Shown here piece by piece: positions 47,701 to 60,191 of a stretch of DNA of 64,000 nucleotides. The stretch's first letter is position 1; the number at the start of each line of letters is the position of its first letter. The stretch comes from Rhyacichthys aspro (Eukaryota > Chordata > Actinopteri > Gobiiformes > Rhyacichthyidae), in the NCBI GenBank assembly GCA_036850595.1, contig CM072151.1:16779307-16843306 (forward strand), read 5' to 3'. The notes beneath the pieces are model-generated. The model saw nothing but the letters and a program-made list of their open reading frames with translations, did not search any database and was not told the DNA's origin. Made by a program: the position numbers and the translations under genes.

Positions 47701-50046
47701 TTTACCTCTGCTCTCTTATCTTATCTTAACTTCACTTAATCTACAAAATGGATGTCTTTGTTGCAGGCACGTCTACCTCTGAAGTGGATGGCCCCTGAGA
47801 CTATATTCGATCGTGTTTACACCACACAAAGTGATGTCTGGTCATTTGGAGTGCTCCTCTGGGAGATCTTTTCATTGGGTATACCACATTTATTTTAGTG
47901 TTAATGATGAAAAGCCTTATTGTGGCACTTATACCCCATCTATCAAATGTCTTTCAGGAGCATCGCCATACCCAGGTGTTTGCATCGATGAGTCTTTCTG
48001 CAGGAGGCTGAAAGAGGGCACCAGGATGAGACCTCCAGAATATGCCACAACTGAGATGTAAGAAAGCTAAAAAAAAACCCAAATCACTATTAATGTTGAA
48101 ATACATCTATTGACTGATTGATTTTCGTAGATACCAGACCATGTTGGACTGTTGGCTGGATCGTCCCACAGACCGGCCGACATTTGCAGAACTTGTGGAA
48201 CATTTGGGCAACCTCCTCCAGGCCAGCGCGCAGCAGGTCTGTGCATCAAAATATAAACGGCGTGACCTAATCGTCTACAAATCTCTGTCACTCATCAGAC
48301 TATTGTTGCCCCGAGAAAGAAATAACACTAACTTGAAAGAAACATGTTGACACCCATTGACTGAGCACTGCCAAGTTATTGTGGGAAACTGAAGGCGTCA
48401 TTATGCAACAAACTGTCAAACAATACTATTTCACTTTACAGAGATCTGGGTGATAATATATACACTCTATTATTTTATATTGTCTTCTGTTTGTGCCACG
48501 GGGACAAAAAATGCTTTAAAATATTATTAGTTTCAGAAATAATTTGATAAAACAGCAGAAATGTCCTCAAAATCTATCCTGTAATATCATTTTGTGCCAC
48601 TATGAAAAAAGCATTTTTGAAAATTGATCCCTGAAAAAGTGCGCCATAAGAAAAGACTACTTTTAGTATAATTAGTTCTGCTTCTGTTTCTTCTCTTGCT
48701 TTTTATTTTTGTGGTACATAGTCTATTTATTGTTTTATTGTCGTTACAGGACGGGAAGGACTACATCCCAGTGACAGTAGGTGAGGCACAGTGTTCTCCA
48801 GTGACCCCTGACCCCAGGACCCTGTACAGCACGCCTCCCAGTGGAGAATCCCTGGCAGCGCAGCTTCATTATGACCACCCTCTGTCTCTCGGGTCAGCGT
48901 CAGCACAGTTACCTCTGCATGTCTGGTTCACTTATGATCTACTGCATGTTTACTGACTGTCCTCTTTGTGCAGAATGGCCCAGCAGAGTGAGAGGCACAG
49001 TCTCAAGACGTTTGAGGACATCCCAGTGGAGCACAGCAGTGTCATGGTGAGTATCGAAATCCCCAAACACCACATTTATGACAGTAAGATAGTGTTTGTA
49101 CCTATGCATTTTGGATACATCCAGTTGAAGCTTATTTATGTGTTTAAGGATCCATTCAGGTGTTAGCATTTGACGTTGTGTTTAATTAAGGATGAGTCCA
49201 TATTCTTTATTCTTGCTTCCTCCCTATTGGTCCTTTTTCATAATATGAGAATGACTATTGACCTTAATTTCACCCTTTTTTAAGTTGTGTTAGTGTTGAA
49301 GGTGCTGCTCCTTCTTTTTAGAGCATGTGAACAGCTATGGTGCTCTACAGGGACATGCTGCTGCCTATAAACAAACATAGAAAAGAAATTAGAATCTCAG
49401 TAAGTTTAGTTCATTAATGGCCAATACCTTCACAGATGAGAAACATGGGTTCAGTTTGTCCTCTCTGGGCAGTTGTAGGAACAGAAAGAGACAGTAATAG
49501 AAATAAAAAGGATTCTTCCACTGAGTTCTTTGGCGCTCAATACAAAAAGTGATATGTTATTATGCAGTTATGACTATGTTATCACTTTGATATGTGTATA
49601 TATAGCTATGCACCTTTTACACAGAGCACCTTTGTTAATGTGTCACTTACAGGAGGGTCATTTAGACTGCAGTATGGGCTTCTCACCTGAGGAAGTCAAA
49701 AGTTTGAATCCTCACTTGGCAACTACACCAAATCTGAGGTGAGCGTAAGTCATCAATATATTAAGAATATTTCTTTTATTTAACCACTAAAACTCCTAAT
49801 TCTTGATTTTTTTATTCATGTATATTCAGTCAGCTGCTGCGCTGTAAGAGCAAAGAATCTCTGGGATCGGAGTCGTCCAATCAGACGAGCGGATACCAGT
49901 CAGGCTACCACTCTGACGACGCAGAAACCCCCATCTACGCCAACGAGGAGGTCATCATGAAGCACAAGATGCTGAAGAAGCCTCCGCGGCCCAAGGCCAT
50001 GGAGAAGTACAACGCAGAGATCCGCTATAGTACCCCTCCTGTCTGA
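35737..50046 (+). CDS. kdr: VEGF receptor 2 (KDR/FLK1) receptor tyrosine kinase
   Basis: Endothelial plasma-membrane receptor for VEGF-A. Thirty coding exons, all phase-consistent: 35737-35794, 36584-36677, 36751-36953, 37030-37151, 38193-38361, 38462-38601, 38880-39063, 39571-39691, 39777-39943, 40789-40945, 41628-41748, 41820-41931, 42051-42389, 42821-42967, 43064-43195, 44288-44394, 44746-44881, 45661-45765, 45856-45969, 46045-46133, 46260-46422, 46508-46599, 47262-47384, 47767-47878, 47958-48057, 48131-48236, 48750-48892, 48974-49046, 49653-49738, 49830-50046. They encode 1343 residues; human has 1356 and also 30 exons. Order: signal peptide 1-19, seven Ig domains to about 755, membrane helix 765-786 (LIVPIGSVVIAMFFWLLIVF), split kinase. 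Seen: glycine loop LGRGAFGQV 840-848, VAVK Lys868, HRDLAARN from 1027, DFG 1047-1049, activation-loop Tyr1055 and Tyr1059, Tyr1176 (KDYIP, the PLC-gamma position), Tyr1212 (HYD), tail SNQTSGYQSGYHSDD, C-terminal PPV. The kinase insert (exon 46260-46422) is unlike human. Linkage with clock points to kdr, not kdrl. Confidence 0.98.
36230..36540 (+). promoter_or_regulatory. kdr: Candidate endothelial enhancer in kdr intron 1
   Basis: Intron 1 has a GC-richer island in AT-rich surroundings. On the minus strand it reads aaaacaggaagcc (36372-36384), a FOX half-site fused to an ETS core; next to it is a GATA-type site (ctatctg, about 36360-36366), and a CAGCTG E-box lies near 36531. The mouse Flk1 gene has an endothelial enhancer in its first intron with ETS, GATA and E-box sites (known). 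That this island is its counterpart is inference. Confidence 0.4.
37262..37470 (+). repeat. Degenerate tandem repeat in kdr intron 4
   Basis: Related words such as gtttttagttcaattta, gttttagtttgattttaac, gattttagttggactttaac and gattttaac recur at roughly 30-50 bp spacing. Non-coding and diverged. A similar-looking but separate string (ggtttagtctaggtt, gtttagtccagtttgg) occurs at about 45340-45450 in intron 17. Confidence 0.5.
42420..42710 (+). repeat. tRNA-derived SINE in kdr intron 13
   Basis: The head has an A-box-like gtagcagagtggttggttagc and a B-box-like gtgagttcaaacccc, the layout of a tRNA-type RNA polymerase III promoter. The body contains gggttctccagcttcctccc, ccgtccaaagacatgcatg and tgtcagccctgcgacgaatg, words typical of a widespread fish SINE. 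It lies in the sense orientation between kdr exons 13 and 14. Boundaries are approximate. Confidence 0.8.
43401..43912. mobile_element. Non-autonomous DNA element-like repeat in kdr intron 15
   Basis: The left end (aaagtattcacagatacttgtactatttactcaagtaaaag, abbreviated here by its words aaagtattcac and gatacttgtactatttact) has a loose inverted counterpart at the right end (agtacagtaataaagtacaaatacttg). The tttactcaagtaaaagta word is characteristic of a common fish repeat. There is no open frame and the middle is AT-rich, so it is taken as a decayed, non-autonomous copy. Family not named. Confidence 0.5.
43921..44287 (+). other. Rest of kdr intron 15
   Basis: Less AT-rich intron sequence without exon signals until the acceptor at 44286-44287 (tactccag). 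The minus strand has an open frame through it, but no family resemblance; it is treated as chance. Confidence 0.4.
46690..46800 (+). repeat. Truncated LINE-like 3' tail in kdr intron 22
   Basis: The string cagacctcttggcttgg, then gatctcagtgggttcttggt, then ttaaataaaggttaaataaa is the usual 3' end of a common fish retroposon, with short tandem tail units (taaataaa). Only the tail is present, as expected of a 5'-truncated insertion. Confidence 0.55.
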
Positions 50047-50545
50047 CACCTCGGACCCTTGCCCCCCTCTGTACATATGTTTATGTTAGCGTCAGTTAGA
50101 GATATTTTTACACAGATAACTTAATAAATCCCTGGGGACAAATGAAGGTTGTATGACAAGTGTGTAAGCGCAGCTCTCTTTGGACAGCCTGAGGAATGCT
50201 ATCATGTTTACACAGCAAGTGTTAAGTCTGTGGAGCGAGACATGAGGGCACGCCTACTTCCTGATGCACAATCCACCCACTTCCTGTCGCACAGGAAATG
50301 GCATCTGGAATTTTTAGATAAATTCTTTTTTTTCTTTTCATCCTTTGTTTCTTTGTTTCTGTTGTTGACACATTGTTCAGATAGGAGCCTGTTTGCAGAT
50401 AAATATGAACTAGATTTCTAGAGTCGCATTTGTACAGTTTCTTGATATGTAAGACTTACTATATTTTATTAAAAGTGTATTTACTAAACAAAATATGCAA
50501 AATGTGTAACTAGTTTTATAAAATAAAATAACTCACTGATTACGT
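50047..50545 (+). other. kdr: kdr 3' untranslated region
   Basis: Two AATAAA signals follow the stop codon, at 50123-50128 and 50522-50527. The first would leave a UTR of only about 90 nt; the second gives about 0.5 kb and lies in a run of aaataaaataac words. Confidence 0.55.
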
Positions 50546-53500
50546 CAGTCGTTGTATCATTTTGATAAAAATCAGTTTGTCATTGGCACCAAATTTAGTG
50601 AGTATAGTTGTTTGTGCATCGCCTGTCTCACTTCCCTTCCTTCTGTTGTACACTCACAGAACAATACACTCTCAGCCTTGGCTGTTCTCACTCTCTGTCC
50701 AATAGGAACAATGGCAAACAGCCCTGGGTAGTTTCTTATGTGTATTCTGCTCTCAGTACCCGCTCTGCCAAGGCCATTGGAAAAGGATCACAACAAACCT
50801 GCTGTAATATGGTAGATAAACCACTGCTGGAAACACTGGGGGCAGAAATTTGAATGCAAGTGTCTAAACAAGAACAAATGTGGATCTCTGGTCACTGTTG
50901 GTGCTGGTAATATTCCTACTTTCATTCACAACTGACTTTCCAAATACACATACAGTTTTTATGGTTTTTCATGGCTCATAATGGTAAATAAAATGAATGA
51001 ATTAGTATAGTCATCCGTAAAACAGGATGTGCTTTGTGGTTGTTGTAAAAATGTGTAAAACTCTGATAATTAAATGTTGTGAGGGATAAAGTCATTACAC
51101 AATGCAGTATAGTTCCTGGCATCATGTGTTTTTGTACTTCACACAAGGAGTCCAGAAAAAAAAACTGCGAAAAGTAAACTGCTGATTGAGAACACAGTGT
51201 GTTTTGACTGCAATCAAAGACAACAAAAAGGCCACTAATTATAGCACAAAGGGGAAACCACTCAGGGTCTGTCAGGAGTGGCTTCACTATCCTTCTAGAA
51301 AGAGGAGCAGTAACATTTAGAGGAGCCTTAAAGTAGTTAGTAAAAATGTTAATAAAATGATTGAATGGGGGGGCAACTTATCTTTTACACACTCAATAAT
51401 AAAATATTTTCATGGCTAGAGTGTAGTAGTGATGGGTCACAACTGTAAATGAGAAATCCTCTCAGGGTCTTAAGATTGTGACACTTGGGTATCTTTTATT
51501 AAATTTGACAGTATTTGAATGTAAGGCTTCATCTTCACTTCTGTCTTCATCACATTAGTTTGTTTTTAACATTAGCTTTTCTCCTCTTATCCCACTTTTG
51601 GCCTCTTTGAAATGTCTACCCCTGTTAAGTGTCATTTTGTAATTTGGAAGGATGGCATTCTTCCATATTACATATTTTTTAGAATAGTTTAGTGCCCTTT
51701 GTCTTTATTGATTAATGTGCAAAGTCCAATGTACTATGTCCTGTATCTAATTGTATGGATTGTACAGGCTATATGTTATTTTTTTTTACATCAACCTGCC
51801 ATGAGACTACAGATGGAAAATTAGCTCATGTGGCTAAATCTAGCATAGGCTATTTATCTACTTGACCGACTGTTGTAGCTACTCATGTTTAAATAAAGCT
51901 CCACTTCCTGGTTTTCTCTTTTTGTCCTTGTCTCAGATTCCGCTCTCCTCCAAAAGCAGCCTAGGGACCTCTCCTGCTTCTCTTTTATTAAAAAAATAAA
52001 ACCAGATCAATTTTCCTCCACAAAATACTAATACATTTCACCAAACTGAAGTTTAGAGTTTAGCGTTAGCTTAGCTGCAACTTCAGCGTCAGCACGGCAG
52101 TTATCTCCGCCTCATTTGACATTATGTGACTGAATTGAAAGTATTTATCTGTGTTTTATGTTGCCCCCCCTTTTCTCTGTTAATGCTTTTCTGTGTTAAA
52201 AGCTGCTATGATACTTCCTGGAACGTCATATGACATGCCGGTGTCGACCAATGGAAGCGCTACTTTTTCAAGGATGAGATTTTTCAAGCATGTGATTGGC
52301 TTTTCCGTTCCTGAATAGCGGTTCTCTTCTATCAAAATCCTCTGTAATTAACAGTAAATGGCATAAAGCTTGATTTTTGTTGTTTTTGTCCACAACTGAT
52401 TTTTTTCTTTTTAATATACTATTTGTGGTTTAAACCATTTTCTCCCAGTAGAAGAAAAAAATATCAGGTACATTCAGTTTAATGTTCACTGTCCCACATT
52501 CAATAAAATTAAAATAAACATACGTAATATTTACGTCTGTCATAACATAACAATTCAGTGGCTTTTAGCATGCAGCCACTAGCTTACATAGCGCTGATAG
52601 CTAAATATCAAGCCACTGACACCTCTCTGTGGAATAATTGTTGTGTAACTAAGCAACAGCGCCCTCTGTTGTAATGAAGTTGTAACTACAAGCACTGGAT
52701 GTTCATCAGCACTGGTTATTTATTTGTCCCGTGTGGAATTTAGGGAACAGGAGAAGGAAGCTTATGTGGGACCAAGACACAGCACATCTTTCTGGAACAG
52801 GAAGTCTCATTTCCTCTGGAGCGGACAAACAGCCCGAGGCCCTGAAGGAAACAGCCTGGCATCCACACATGTGTACACCGGACTGAAAGAAATAACACTG
52901 CAAACAGCTATCACAAGGGAACAAAACACAACATATTGACTAGTGAGTAAATTAACCTTAGACTGTGATAGAGCTTTTTGAAGAAAAATCTGCAAGATGA
53001 TAGGAACAAGCCAACTAAAATAAAGAAAAAAGAGTTACGAAATCATAAATTATAACAGTATTTTGAGAGATAATTGGCAATAACTTGTCTTTTTAAGAGA
53101 TGTTATTAGGTTAAGGCTGCAATGTATGTCTGAAAGAAAAAAAAAACTAAAGAAACTATAGGCTAAAAATTTTTTTTTACAAACAATGTTAAACCTGACC
53201 AGGAAGTTGGGTTAAGTTTCTTTGGGTCCCATGAAAAAAGTGAAAAACTGGCTACATATATCTGTAATATAATTATATGAGGCTATGAAAGCAAAGTCAC
53301 ATATGTAATAGTGGTTTTAATCTATATCTAATTTGGGAAAATGTATTTTTAACGAATACATTGTCCCAGAACATATTTTATATTTGTATGTAAATTAGTA
53401 TATTTTAGATATTAGCAGCAAGGTAGGTTTTACTCCAACCCAAAGTCATTCAGGCCAGAACAGCACTCATTTTCATTTACACACTTCACCACTAAGGGGC

Positions 53501-55659
53501 AGTCACACTCTAACATGAAGTTTTTCTGTTTTCAGACGACCATTAAAGACCAGTCTAGGCTCCTACACAGTTCTTATCTCAAACTAAATGAGACTATTGA
53601 AGAGGAGGCTGCAATTTATTTCTTGCTTTACAGTTAAAGGCCCTTCTTTTTATAGATGCATATTTCTACAGGTCACTATAATGGTCATGTTTGGTTTGTT
53701 TATTCTATGGATCTTAAACTAAGTTGGAAACCTTTTCTACTGAAACAAGTCACTCATGAAGACGCTCCCAAAGTTTCCTTCATGAGCTATTATAAAGCTT
53801 GAGACCTTGGTTTTGAAGTCTTGGTCATGTGACCTGAAGTGTCTGGCGAGTACTGCTCATATATTCTGCATTAATATGAATTCATCAGACAGACTGGTGA
53901 ATATAAAACCCTTTTGTGTAAAATATGTGTGTGCAAATGCATGCCATATGTGTCGTAAGTTTAGTCACATAGTCTATAAGGTCACATAGTCATTGAGTTT
54001 CTGGCAACTCTCTTGTGTTTTGCTTGTGTGAGCTTTTAATGTAAGAAAATATTTTAAAGGCCTCAGTGTCATATTGAAATCTGTTCTATTAGCTATTTAG
54101 AGATTGCAGGTCAAAGTCACCATCATTGGTTTGTATTTACCGACCTGCGCACAATCTTGGATGTAATGACCGCCAGCATTTATTATTTGATCTTTGAGGA
54201 TGTTACAAAATGTTTCGTTTTACTTTTTCAGCTGTCTGCGACCACTTTTTTCCCAGTGAATTCAAATAACAAGGCATATCTCATCTTGGCCCTCAGAGAT
54301 AATGACAGAGTGTGTGTTTTTGATTGACTGGCCTTCCACCGTAAATGATGTTCTCACATTCCTGTTGGAAAGGTCTCATGCCAAAATCTACGTCCTGAAG
54401 CCATGACATTTGTTAACGTCGAGACGGGCCGCTTCCTCGCTCTTTCGCCTCATCGGTTTCATTAAATCACCAGAGATTAGCCAAAACACGGACGACTTGG
54501 AACGCGCTAAAAGACTCACTTGTTCGGGGCTAAATCAGCGTCCCACTTGTGATAATTGTGATTTTCTCCTTGTCGTTCTGTCTATTCATTACCGACTAAT
54601 GAAGAAGAGGAGGCATTAAACCACACTTCACACTTTTCCCCGACACACACACATATTGATTTCATAGATACGCTTGTTCCTCTGTCAGACCAATAACAGC
54701 TTTATCTCACACTCCTGTCACAGACCCCCGGGGCGTTTAAAGGCTGCATATTCAAAGCCGTCGCTCAAGATCGACTCCTGCGATACACAAATCAGCTCCG
54801 GTGGCATTTACACAGCACATTTGAATTATTAAAGGGAAAAACAAACTTTAAAACAGAGTTGCGGTTGAACAGGGCGATTAGAGTGCTAAACGGAGTGCAC
54901 ATAAGCAAACAGTGGTAATTACAGAGGGAGCAGGGTACATCAAATTGGTTGATTTATTGGAGGTGGGACCAGGCCTGGGGCTGAGTGGCTGTGTCTGGAA
55001 CAGGAGCAGAGGTCTGGAAGTGGGAACAGGAGAGTGTGAGGGTGTGGGTGGGTGTGTGAGAGCCTGAGGGTGCAGACTGTAAAGCATGCTCCTGTCAGTC
55101 ACTTAGTCCGGCCCACCATTAGCCTGCAGGCAACTTAGTTTGTTAGCTTTTCTTGGAACCTTTTTACGTGTGAACCGCTTATCACCTGCTAATTTTATCC
55201 AATCAGAACAACGGCTGACATTAGCATTTACATTAGTAACAGTAAAACATTTGCTTTGTTGTCAAATCTAAAACACGCCCATAACTGCCAGCACTGCCAC
55301 ACCATTGATCTGAATTATCACCCTTAGCCAAGAGCGATGTTTTGAGCAAGTTTTCATATAATTTTATTTCACAGCATTACATAGCATTATACAGCACTTT
55401 TGTCGGAGAAAACAGGGGACTTACAGCTAGCTTGTATTATAATGGTTTTGTGCATCTACAGCTGCTGTGTTTGGCTCTGAAGAACAACACATCTAGGAAA
55501 TGGTGATGGAAAAAGGACTGCATTTGATCATCCCAAATTAAATAAAAATGAATCAACCATCATAACTCAAATAATCACTAATATGCATGGGTAGTGGTTT
55601 ACACAGTCAAAATAATCATTTGTTAATGCCAGAGAATTTGTTTTGTGCATTCTGGTCCT

Positions 55660-55765
55660 GTGGCTATACGCTACACTTACGGTATGAGGCGTGCAGACTT
55701 GCAATCTACAATATCACCACCAGGTGCTGCCAAAGGGTTACACACATTGCACCTTTAAGTAACCT
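55660..55765 (+). repeat. Short interspersed repeat, copy A
   Basis: Ends in gcaatctacaatatcaccac, then caggtgctgccaaag, then cacattgcacctttaa. The same block, with substitutions, occurs at 59985-60057, so the two are copies of one element. The cacctttaa end is shared. Confidence 0.6.
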
Positions 55766-56290
55766 GCCGAGTAAAACAGTTCGTCATATTTTTATAGACT
55801 CTGTTATTGATACTGACTATATCAGAACTGGAAAAGGAAGCATCTTGATGGTCCAGCCTCCTCATTTAATCCCAGATAAAGAGGGAAATATTAGAGAGAT
55901 CTGATGGGATCAAATCCATTTAATTTCCTTTTCTCTAAGTAAAACATGTCTTTATAAGATGTTTATGAAAACAGATTACATATAGTGTGTTTTGACCAGT
56001 CACAGGCCAGGATTCTTTGACATTAGGTCTGGATGGACTGAGGTCACATGATAACTTTATCATTTTTGGCTCTAATTCAACAATAAAAATGTTGGTGGGA
56101 AATGTAGTTTATGTTTTCTCATTTCCCATTCAACAAAGCCTAATATCTATTTTGTAGCCCCAGCATTTAAAAGGCACATATTGCTGCATCATTTTCTTTC
56201 TAAGGAGTAAATATTCTATTCCAATCATTTGTGTAATACATCAAAGTAGATTTACTTTTCAGTGAATTCTATCATAATTACTTTAACTTA

Positions 56291-56480
56291 GGGGTGCAAT
56301 ACTCAGTAGGTAGAGCAAGGTGTCCAATAACCGGAAGGTTGGCGGTTCAATTCCCACTCCCTCCTGCTCACACTGTCAGTTTGCCCCAGGGCATCTGTGG
56401 CTAAAGAGGTAGTTTACCACCAGTGTGTAACTGTGGAGTTAACGAATAATGGAATCAATTGTGAAGCATTTTGAGTGACT
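56291..56480 (+). repeat. tRNA-derived SINE
   Basis: An A-box-like stretch (actcagtaggtagagcaagg) and a B-box-like stretch (ggttggcggttcaattccc) sit about 40 bp apart, followed by a body with ccccagggcatctgtggct and gtgaagcattttgagtgac. This is the layout of a fish SINE with a tRNA head and is a different family from the one in kdr intron 13. Confidence 0.75.
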
Positions 56481-57170
56481 TGAATATTAATATTCTCTCT
56501 CTACTTGAGTGATATTGTACTAGTACTTTTTGCTGAGTATATATTTTGGCTTCCTGAACTGTCTGCAGGTTACGACGCGCCAAAGCAGAGAACGTCCCCT
56601 TCTCTCTTCAACACTCACTCTTTTACGATGTGTTAGTCCCTACTGACCTGCCAGGACAGTGTTTGTACTGTGGCCGCTCACACAGGCCATGCTTGAGTTA
56701 CCTGCGGTCTGCCCATTGACAACATGATCAAGCACACTGGCCAGATGAGGGATCATTTGATATTTCACAATTAGAGAGGCATTGTGAAAGTGGTTTTCAG
56801 CGCTTATGGGAAACATGACGACACGCCAAGACTTATATTACAGCTCCCTTTTTCATTTGAATGAAAAATAGCACACATCCACTAATAATGAGGCCAATGA
56901 GGGAAGAGGACACAATGCTTGCTTTGAGTCCATTGTAACGTCATGTGATCTGACTGTAAGCCTTGCTCAGTCTTAAACACATCTTTTAGGTCATGAGACA
57001 GACACATTGCATCCTGTATACATTTATTTTTATGTGCCATAAATACTCTACTGGGCTCCTTTGGTGGCAACACAAATCATGCAAAACCATCTGACTGCTA
57101 AATAGTTCAAGGCACCGAATCTGAATGGTGTCCAATCAGAACACTCCACAACATAACCACTCCTCCAGTC

Positions 57171-57590
57171 CAGTGTTAATTTTGTTGCCGAATAATTTTT
57201 GTCATAGTTTTTGTCAACAACATATTTTTGTAGCCGACAATGAAACGAAAACTAAATAAAAGTAATTGATGAGAACGCAAACTCTGACTAAATACATGGA
57301 CACTTTCAAATAGAAACTAAACAAAAATGAACAGACAGAGATGAAATCCAAGGACGAGGAGATGGGACAAGTTAAGAGACGCAATCAGAACTCGTTTTTG
57401 AGCTTCCTTACTATCCTTTATATTTTTGTTGACTAAACTAATTGTAGATATATCAACTAAATTCTTATATTTAGTCAACTTAAACTAGACTAAAGCTAAT
57501 AAGGATTAGATGAGTAAATTATGACTAAAACTGAAACTGCATTTTAGTCAAAAGAACAAAAACTAAACTTGCTGTCAAAATTAACCAAGT
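57171..57590. mobile_element. Non-autonomous inverted-repeat transposon
   Basis: The ends are inverted copies: the left reads cagtgttaattttgttgcc and the right, reverse-complemented, reads cacttggttaattttgacag. Sub-terminal aaactaaa/gactaaa words recur in both halves. About 420 bp, no open frame, hence non-autonomous. The tgttaattttg end is common in fish and other vertebrate genomes; the superfamily is not assigned. Confidence 0.65.
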
Positions 57591-59909
57591 GTCCAAGTAA
57601 TTTTTTTATTTTTATTTTTTTACATCTCAAAATTTAAGTTACCGTTAGCAAAATGTTGCCTTCAGGTGCAGCTGCCATGTTGCTTCCAGGCTTTCAATTC
57701 ATGCACCACCACACAATTCCATTTTTTTAACCTAGAGGATAACGTTGCAGTGACAGCACATCCTGCAGGTTGGCATCATGTACGAAGGATGTTTGCGATC
57801 CTCATGCATGTTTACATCACATGACTGGTGCTGTAAGCATAGTCACTTACCATGTACTATCTGCAGCTTGTTTGTACATTAATTCCACTATTGGGATATG
57901 TTTCAGGTTTGCCCAAACACACAGAACAATCATATTAGGACATTCCCCACTGTCACTGAGAACATTTAAAAACACTGAACGACTTTGTTGCTGATTGGTG
58001 AGATGGCTGAAATTTTGCTACCAACAGCAACACTGGAGAAAAAATACTGCATGTAAATACCTTCTATGTAACACACAGTTGCACTGATTGTCGTTTTGTG
58101 TGTGTGTTTTAAAAATGTGTAATACAGCCTTAATAGCAACCGTCCGCAAAGACTGTGGTGTTACTCCTGTCTGCTTCTCCAAACTTGGTGTGTGCTAAAA
58201 TCTACCTGCTGTAGGGAATGAGTTATCTGTCAACAGTCTGAGTCAGAAATCATATCCTCCAAAACCATCAGTTACTAAACTATGTACTGAGATGTCTAGT
58301 GCAGTACTTAGGCCGTCAGTAACAGCTAACAGAGTCAACATCCATGTCGCTGGCACAGACAGGAAGTGTGCAGTCCAAGGCATCATACTTTACACTGTAA
58401 ATATCAAATTGCTGTCATCTGACGAGCCGTTCTGGTAATCCCCATTTCAGCAAAAAAACAATGTATAAAGTAGCTCAAATACCTGACAAAACAAACCGAC
58501 AAAATGTTTAGTAAAGTTGTGCCACAAATGATAGAAACTCGAGGCTCAGAAAGTAAACATAAGCAAACTTTTGTGTGTGACAACTCAGAGCAATGCACAA
58601 CGGGATAAACAAGCTGATGTGGCTTTGTTGCATCCATTTATCAAACGCAGTCCTATTTAGTATATTTGTCAGATACTTGCGTATGACAATGGCCGGTGGA
58701 ATAAACACTGAGGCACCATATTTATTTGAAGTGATTTTTGGACAGTCGTTATTTACAATTTCCCAAAGTGATTGAAGATAGAAAACAGAAACAGAAGTAA
58801 AAAACAGTTCATCACTATAACTCAAGACACACTGGCTTTTTTGTAATGTATCTGATAAACAGCATGGCGCAATAAAAAAATCAAAAACCGCCACAGAGAG
58901 AGATGACATTTAAGACTGGGAGAAATAAAAATATGAACAGAACAAAGTGGCTTTATTTGAAATATAGCAGTTTGCTAATAAAGTTGTCATAGAAGGATTA
59001 TGATAAAATGTGTGTGACTTTTTGTCTTTTCCCTGAATCCCTCTGTCTAACTTGAACCATGACAGTTGTATATTTTAAAGATGGCACCATGTTAAATCTC
59101 TTGTTTTTGGTGTGATTCTAAAAGAACTCCTGTAAGATTGAACTGAAATGTGAATGCTGCACACACCACGGACCAAAATAAGGAAGGAACTTGACAAGAT
59201 GCAGCACTAAAATCAGGCAACTTTACAACTTCCTTAGAATGGAAAAAGGGTTTCTTTTAAAATGAAATCTAATAAAATGGAGGGGAAAAAATGCATTATT
59301 ACCATATAGAATTAGCATCTTGCCCTTGTCCACAAACCATCTACTGACAGCGCCATCTACTGTCTGTTTAGGAGGCACAGTGTGTTGTGTCATACCATCA
59401 AAATAATATTCAATCCAAAGTGGAGGAGGATATATTTTATTATATTTTTAGTAATATTTTCTGTTTTGGTCCAAAAAAGAGCAAACTGCAGGTGTTAGTA
59501 CATACTTACTCTACAATATTTTTTTTCCAACAAGCCAAGCAATTTATGGAGTCTTAGTTGTAAAATATGTTCTTTATAAATTACCATTTTTTTTTACCAA
59601 TAATAATTACAGTATTTATATTGTAGTAGGTATATTTATTGTACTATATTATTTTACATTATAGTATATTATATCATATTAGGTAGAAATCAGCAACTGA
59701 GCAGGAACCTGGCATAAAACATATTTCCTTTGTATGAGGTTAATGTTTAATTTGTGCACTGTCCCTGTTTTAATAAATTATTCATTCATATGAGAAATTG
59801 TCCTTGAGAAATTGTCCTTGGAAAATATATATGACTATGTGGCAAAATAAAAACTGTGCCAAAACAACACTCTTTGCAAAAATAAATAAATAAATAAAAA
59901 TCTAATCAT

Positions 59910-60060
59910 CTGACTTGTTTCGATTGGGTTTGTTCATAGACGACACCATGTCCCCGCACGGCTACTGCAGGTGGTCTGAAGAAGGGCGGTTTTGTTTTGT
60001 AAATTGCAATCTGCAGTTTTCGCCACTAGATGATGCCAAAAACACACTCCACCTTTAATT
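59910..60060 (+). repeat. Short interspersed repeat, copy B
   Basis: The first half (catctgacttgtttcgattg, then ggtttgttcatagacgacac, then catgtccccgcacggct) matches 62139-62200. The second half (gcaatctgcagttttcgcca, then ctagatgatgccaaa, then cactccacctttaa) matches 55705-55760. It therefore links the three copies into one family. Purpose and class unknown. Confidence 0.6.
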
Positions 60061-60177
60061 CCTTTAACCATTAAACCAAACCCAAGTAGAAAAAAACAAA
60101 AAAACAAAAACATGACCAGGCAAAATGTCACTTTTGACCTCACTATTGTTTGTCTTCAGTTTGTAAGAAGTACAACA

Positions 60178-60191
60178 ACACACACACACAC
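60178..60191. repeat. Short (AC)n run
   Basis: A simple acacacacacacac tract of about seven units directly after caacaa words. Too short to say more. Confidence 0.8.
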
